From Roseiarcus sp963787135 (GTDB lineage Bacteria; Pseudomonadota; Alphaproteobacteria; Rhizobiales; Beijerinckiaceae), in the NCBI GenBank assembly GCA_963787135.1, contig CAWBBW010000045.1, forward strand, positions 79,320 through 143,319: DNA of 64,000 bases, read 5' to 3'. Positions 62,801 through 64,000 of the stretch are shown piece by piece. The first letter of the stretch is position 1. Each line of letters opens with the position of its first letter. The notes beneath the pieces are model-generated. The model was not told the origin of the DNA, did no database searches, and saw nothing but the letters and a program-made list of their open reading frames with translations. Both the position numbers and the translations under genes were made by a program.

Positions 62801-63849
62801 AGAACTGGGGCCAAAGGGCGGAGGTGCGCATCGTCCACTGTCTGTCGCCGACCATGTCCACCTGGGCCGAGATCGAGCAGCGGTCGCCGGACTTGGCTAG
62901 GGACTACTGGCGCATCCTTTCAGCCTACCGTATCCCAGACGATGCCGATCCGATCTATGCAGTCGATCACCTTCTGGCGGTTGGACGCACTCGGGAAGCG
63001 GTTGGTTGGCTTGGCCAGCATATCAAGATCAAGCCGAACGGTGCGCTCGTCATTCGTGCAATGCACGCTGCCGCGAAGTCGGACGAGCCGGCGAAGGGCA
63101 ATGACGCTGCTAGGCTTCAACACTCGGTCGGCATCCTTCTCGATTACCTGGAAACGGACCCTGAGGTCAGCGAGCAGGACGTCGTTAGGCTTGAATGGAT
63201 CTACTTCCAGGTCTTGCGCTACTCGCAACGGCGCCCGCGCACGCTGCACCGAGCTCTGGCGCGCGACCCGGAGTTCTTTGCCTATCTGATCAGGTTAATC
63301 TATTTGCCCGCTGCGGACAGCGGGGTTGCTGAGCCCGAAGTCGGGGACGAGGCGAAGGCCCAGAACCTTGCGACCCAAGCCTTTCAGGTGCTGCACGACT
63401 GGGCTCATGTCCCCGGCTCTGACGACCAAGGCGTCATCGATACGGTGGCACTCGAGGACTGGGTGAAACGAGCCCGCAAACTCCTGGCCGAAGCGGGACG
63501 CGGCGAGATCGGCGACAGCAAGATAGGGGAAATCCTGTCTGCCGCTAAGCGTGAACCGGATCAACCCTGGCCCCCAGAGCCGGTGCGCCAGATCATCGAA
63601 TTGGCCGGAAGCCGCGCCTTGGAGCGGGGCCTTGAGATTGGTGTCTACAATCGGCGGGGTGTCACCGTTCGCATGCCCCAAGACGGCGGCCGCCAAGAGC
63701 GCGCTCTGGCCGAGCGTTACCGTCGCGACGCCGAGGCCCTACGTTTCGATTGGCATCGGACGGCGGCGTGTCTAGACCGTATCGCCGCCACTTATGAAGT
63801 GGACGCCACCCGCGAGGACCTCAGCGCGGAGCAGAGGGACTGGCTATGA
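59806..63849 (+). CDS. Large conflict-type protein: XRE HTH, PD-(D/E)xK-like region, degenerate STAND segment, helical tail
   Basis: A 1,347-residue protein in one intact frame. Residues about 8-65 are an XRE helix-turn-helix (ARALLAWSQQELAAEARVATSTVADFERG). Residues about 85-250 hold a nuclease-like pattern: PGWDGV (Asp144), SVWEIG (Glu164) and AKADKDFVKR (Lys175/178), then TFVFVTPQRFVGKDAW. Residues about 275-400 look like a STAND-type NTPase that has lost its P-loop (LLSIQAEAPDEAMAFLYAAI) but keeps a VIVLTEPEAG strand. About 900 residues of helical, repeat-like sequence follow with no family I know. Large multidomain proteins of this shape act in antiviral defence; that role is inference. 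Confidence 0.8.
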   Translation: MTSVSNSLKPEQTKAARALLAWSQQELAAEARVATSTVADFERGIRTPVANNAQAIREALEAKGLQFIAGGVVEKALLPSPPPSPRAGTLVRWVNATHLSQWGERRDGQAGMPELLRRLIYAALGPAAIVRFPSDESVQYPGWDGVCTVAAGAAFVPDGESVWEIGAQRTAIRAKADKDFVKRSAKPLGRDPDKTTFVFVTPQRFVGKDAWVTEKKALGVWHDVVAIDADDLVHWLETYPAVAQWLSVKIGRRPQGLRNMEEVWTEWVRATETPLTPDVVLTGRDEDQTAVLKWLRGPPQLLSIQAEAPDEAMAFLYAAISPLPERYQLAYWSRCVVADTRDTARQLVGLGTPLVIVLTEPEAGLTQRLVADGHHVFATYGPGASDFVGARRLPRPWKFDLQIALTHAGLREEDAHRLAHASGRSVTVLRRLMPAAPSYRATWAEPASPELVAALFAGAWVESSARDRKMIGKLAGRRYEDVEAALAPLTGLGGPLVRAGEVWKVVSLRDLWTQIGGQVTSSQLARFEAVFQTVLGAINPRYATPPKSIYHEEKGEFPKEPSNALRRGLTEAMIALAVYPDRAKLVTNVAGRVNRAVRKLLDKAPPALWWSLSGDFENIAEAAPEVFLDALEAGLEGNDPSVMSLFRSDEGMIHPTEYLSNLLWSLEMLARSPDYLMRSALLLARLDEVDPGGKWGNRPFASLRRIFVIWSPETYAKPAQRLKVIDRIVRQLPAVGWKLLLALAPRFYDTSEPSSKPNWRDFTRDEPEAITWPSVATAARAIGERLLREVDVDGQRWQALLDLWRNFDLEWRAAAAKQLEAHAGGLNDPVEIEAMRDKLRTFLQHHRGHKDAEWAMAETDLKPLDNVFAMLQPTGVEDRVRWLFRPGAVELRPDFDWNKQQAELEARQTEAAEVLMAELSSDQLFTFASTITMQHALGAAIANTSVPEAVKRELMKRGLLAEQPADVDVGLGILHILNLRAGVDDDAWVRALWRRAIAENWGQRAEVRIVHCLSPTMSTWAEIEQRSPDLARDYWRILSAYRIPDDADPIYAVDHLLAVGRTREAVGWLGQHIKIKPNGALVIRAMHAAAKSDEPAKGNDAARLQHSVGILLDYLETDPEVSEQDVVRLEWIYFQVLRYSQRRPRTLHRALARDPEFFAYLIRLIYLPAADSGVAEPEVGDEAKAQNLATQAFQVLHDWAHVPGSDDQGVIDTVALEDWVKRARKLLAEAGRGEIGDSKIGEILSAAKREPDQPWPPEPVRQIIELAGSRALERGLEIGVYNRRGVTVRMPQDGGRQERALAERYRRDAEALRFDWHRTAACLDRIAATYEVDATREDLSAEQRDWL

Positions 63850-63998
63850 GCGCTTACGACGTGCATTCACGCGCGACCTGCGAGGCGCGCTGGGCAGCGT
63901 CCAGCGTTAGGCCTTGTCCTTCCCTCTTCGTACTTGCTGACGCGACGACCTTAGGACATCACTCCCGAACACGGCCCCTACAGACGGAGCTCCCATGA
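63846..63998 (+). CDS. Possible 50-residue peptide coupled to genes on both sides
   Basis: ATG 63846 overlaps the stop of the large protein gene (ATGA). The frame stays open for 50 codons and its TGA (63996-63998) overlaps another ATG at 63995, which has GGAG upstream and probably starts the next gene, cut by the right edge. The peptide has two Cys and several Arg but no recognisable domain. It may be a real linker gene or a decayed segment. Confidence 0.3.
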   Translation: MSAYDVHSRATCEARWAASSVRPCPSLFVLADATTLGHHSRTRPLQTELP

Positions 63999-64000
63999 CC

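Overview
The window is high-GC DNA from a bacterium, most likely an alphaproteobacterium of the Hyphomicrobiales (Methylocystaceae/Beijerinckiaceae-like). The grounds are gene content (aerobic CobS, HrpB, DUF29 proteins, malonyl-CoA decarboxylase, an SHP-type cytochrome operon) and short interspersed repeats of alphaproteobacterial style. The assignment is inference; there is no rRNA or tRNA gene here.

Layout. 0-5 kb: 3' end of xerC, a sugar-nucleotide epimerase-like gene, hrpB on the minus strand, and a repeat-filled spacer. 4.5-10.4 kb: a minus-strand operon for a ribose/rhamnose-type sugar ABC transporter with an aldo/keto reductase. 10.6-11.8 kb: rplK-rplA with a clear terminator. 12-14 kb: DUF29 genes, a TumE-like toxin-antitoxin pair and a chimeric gene relic. 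14-16.1 kb: a diheme cytochrome c / cytochrome b561-diheme fusion / SHP (DUF1924) electron-transfer operon. 16-35 kb: mainly metabolic and envelope genes (PEP mutase family, psuG, malonyl-CoA decarboxylase, hicAB, GST, L,D-transpeptidase, ArsR plus AHSA1, BolA, J-domain protein, cobS, short-chain dehydrogenase).

35-48.4 kb is an accessory island. It begins at a guaA gene that carries a frameshift and an Asp-to-Asn change in its ATP-pyrophosphatase loop. Next is a frameshifted TOTE-type primase-helicase followed by a SWIM/SNF2 helicase; 30-bp direct repeats (27/30 identical) bracket this pair. Then come an AbiE toxin-antitoxin operon with a visible operator array, a serine recombinase with two overlapping ParB-like genes, and a small HTH-like protein.

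49-59 kb: a glycine-rich secreted protein, an XRE regulator divergent from an oxidoreductase, a TacA/TacT pair, an ECF sigma factor with an antibiotic-monooxygenase-like partner, vapBC, a lytic transglycosylase, and a tiny secreted protein of near-identical 24-residue Cys/His repeats. 59.8-63.8 kb: one 1,347-residue protein joining an N-terminal XRE HTH, a PD-(D/E)xK-like region, a P-loop-less STAND-like segment and a long helical tail. Its start codon lies inside a perfect inverted repeat. This is the best candidate here for an undescribed conflict system.

Five toxin-antitoxin type pairs (TumE, HicAB, AbiE, TacAT, VapBC) occur in 64 kb. Several genes between 35 and 42 kb, plus one at 22 kb, show single-base frame changes that nearly all read as +1 insertions, so real gene decay and assembly error must be separated before interpreting them.
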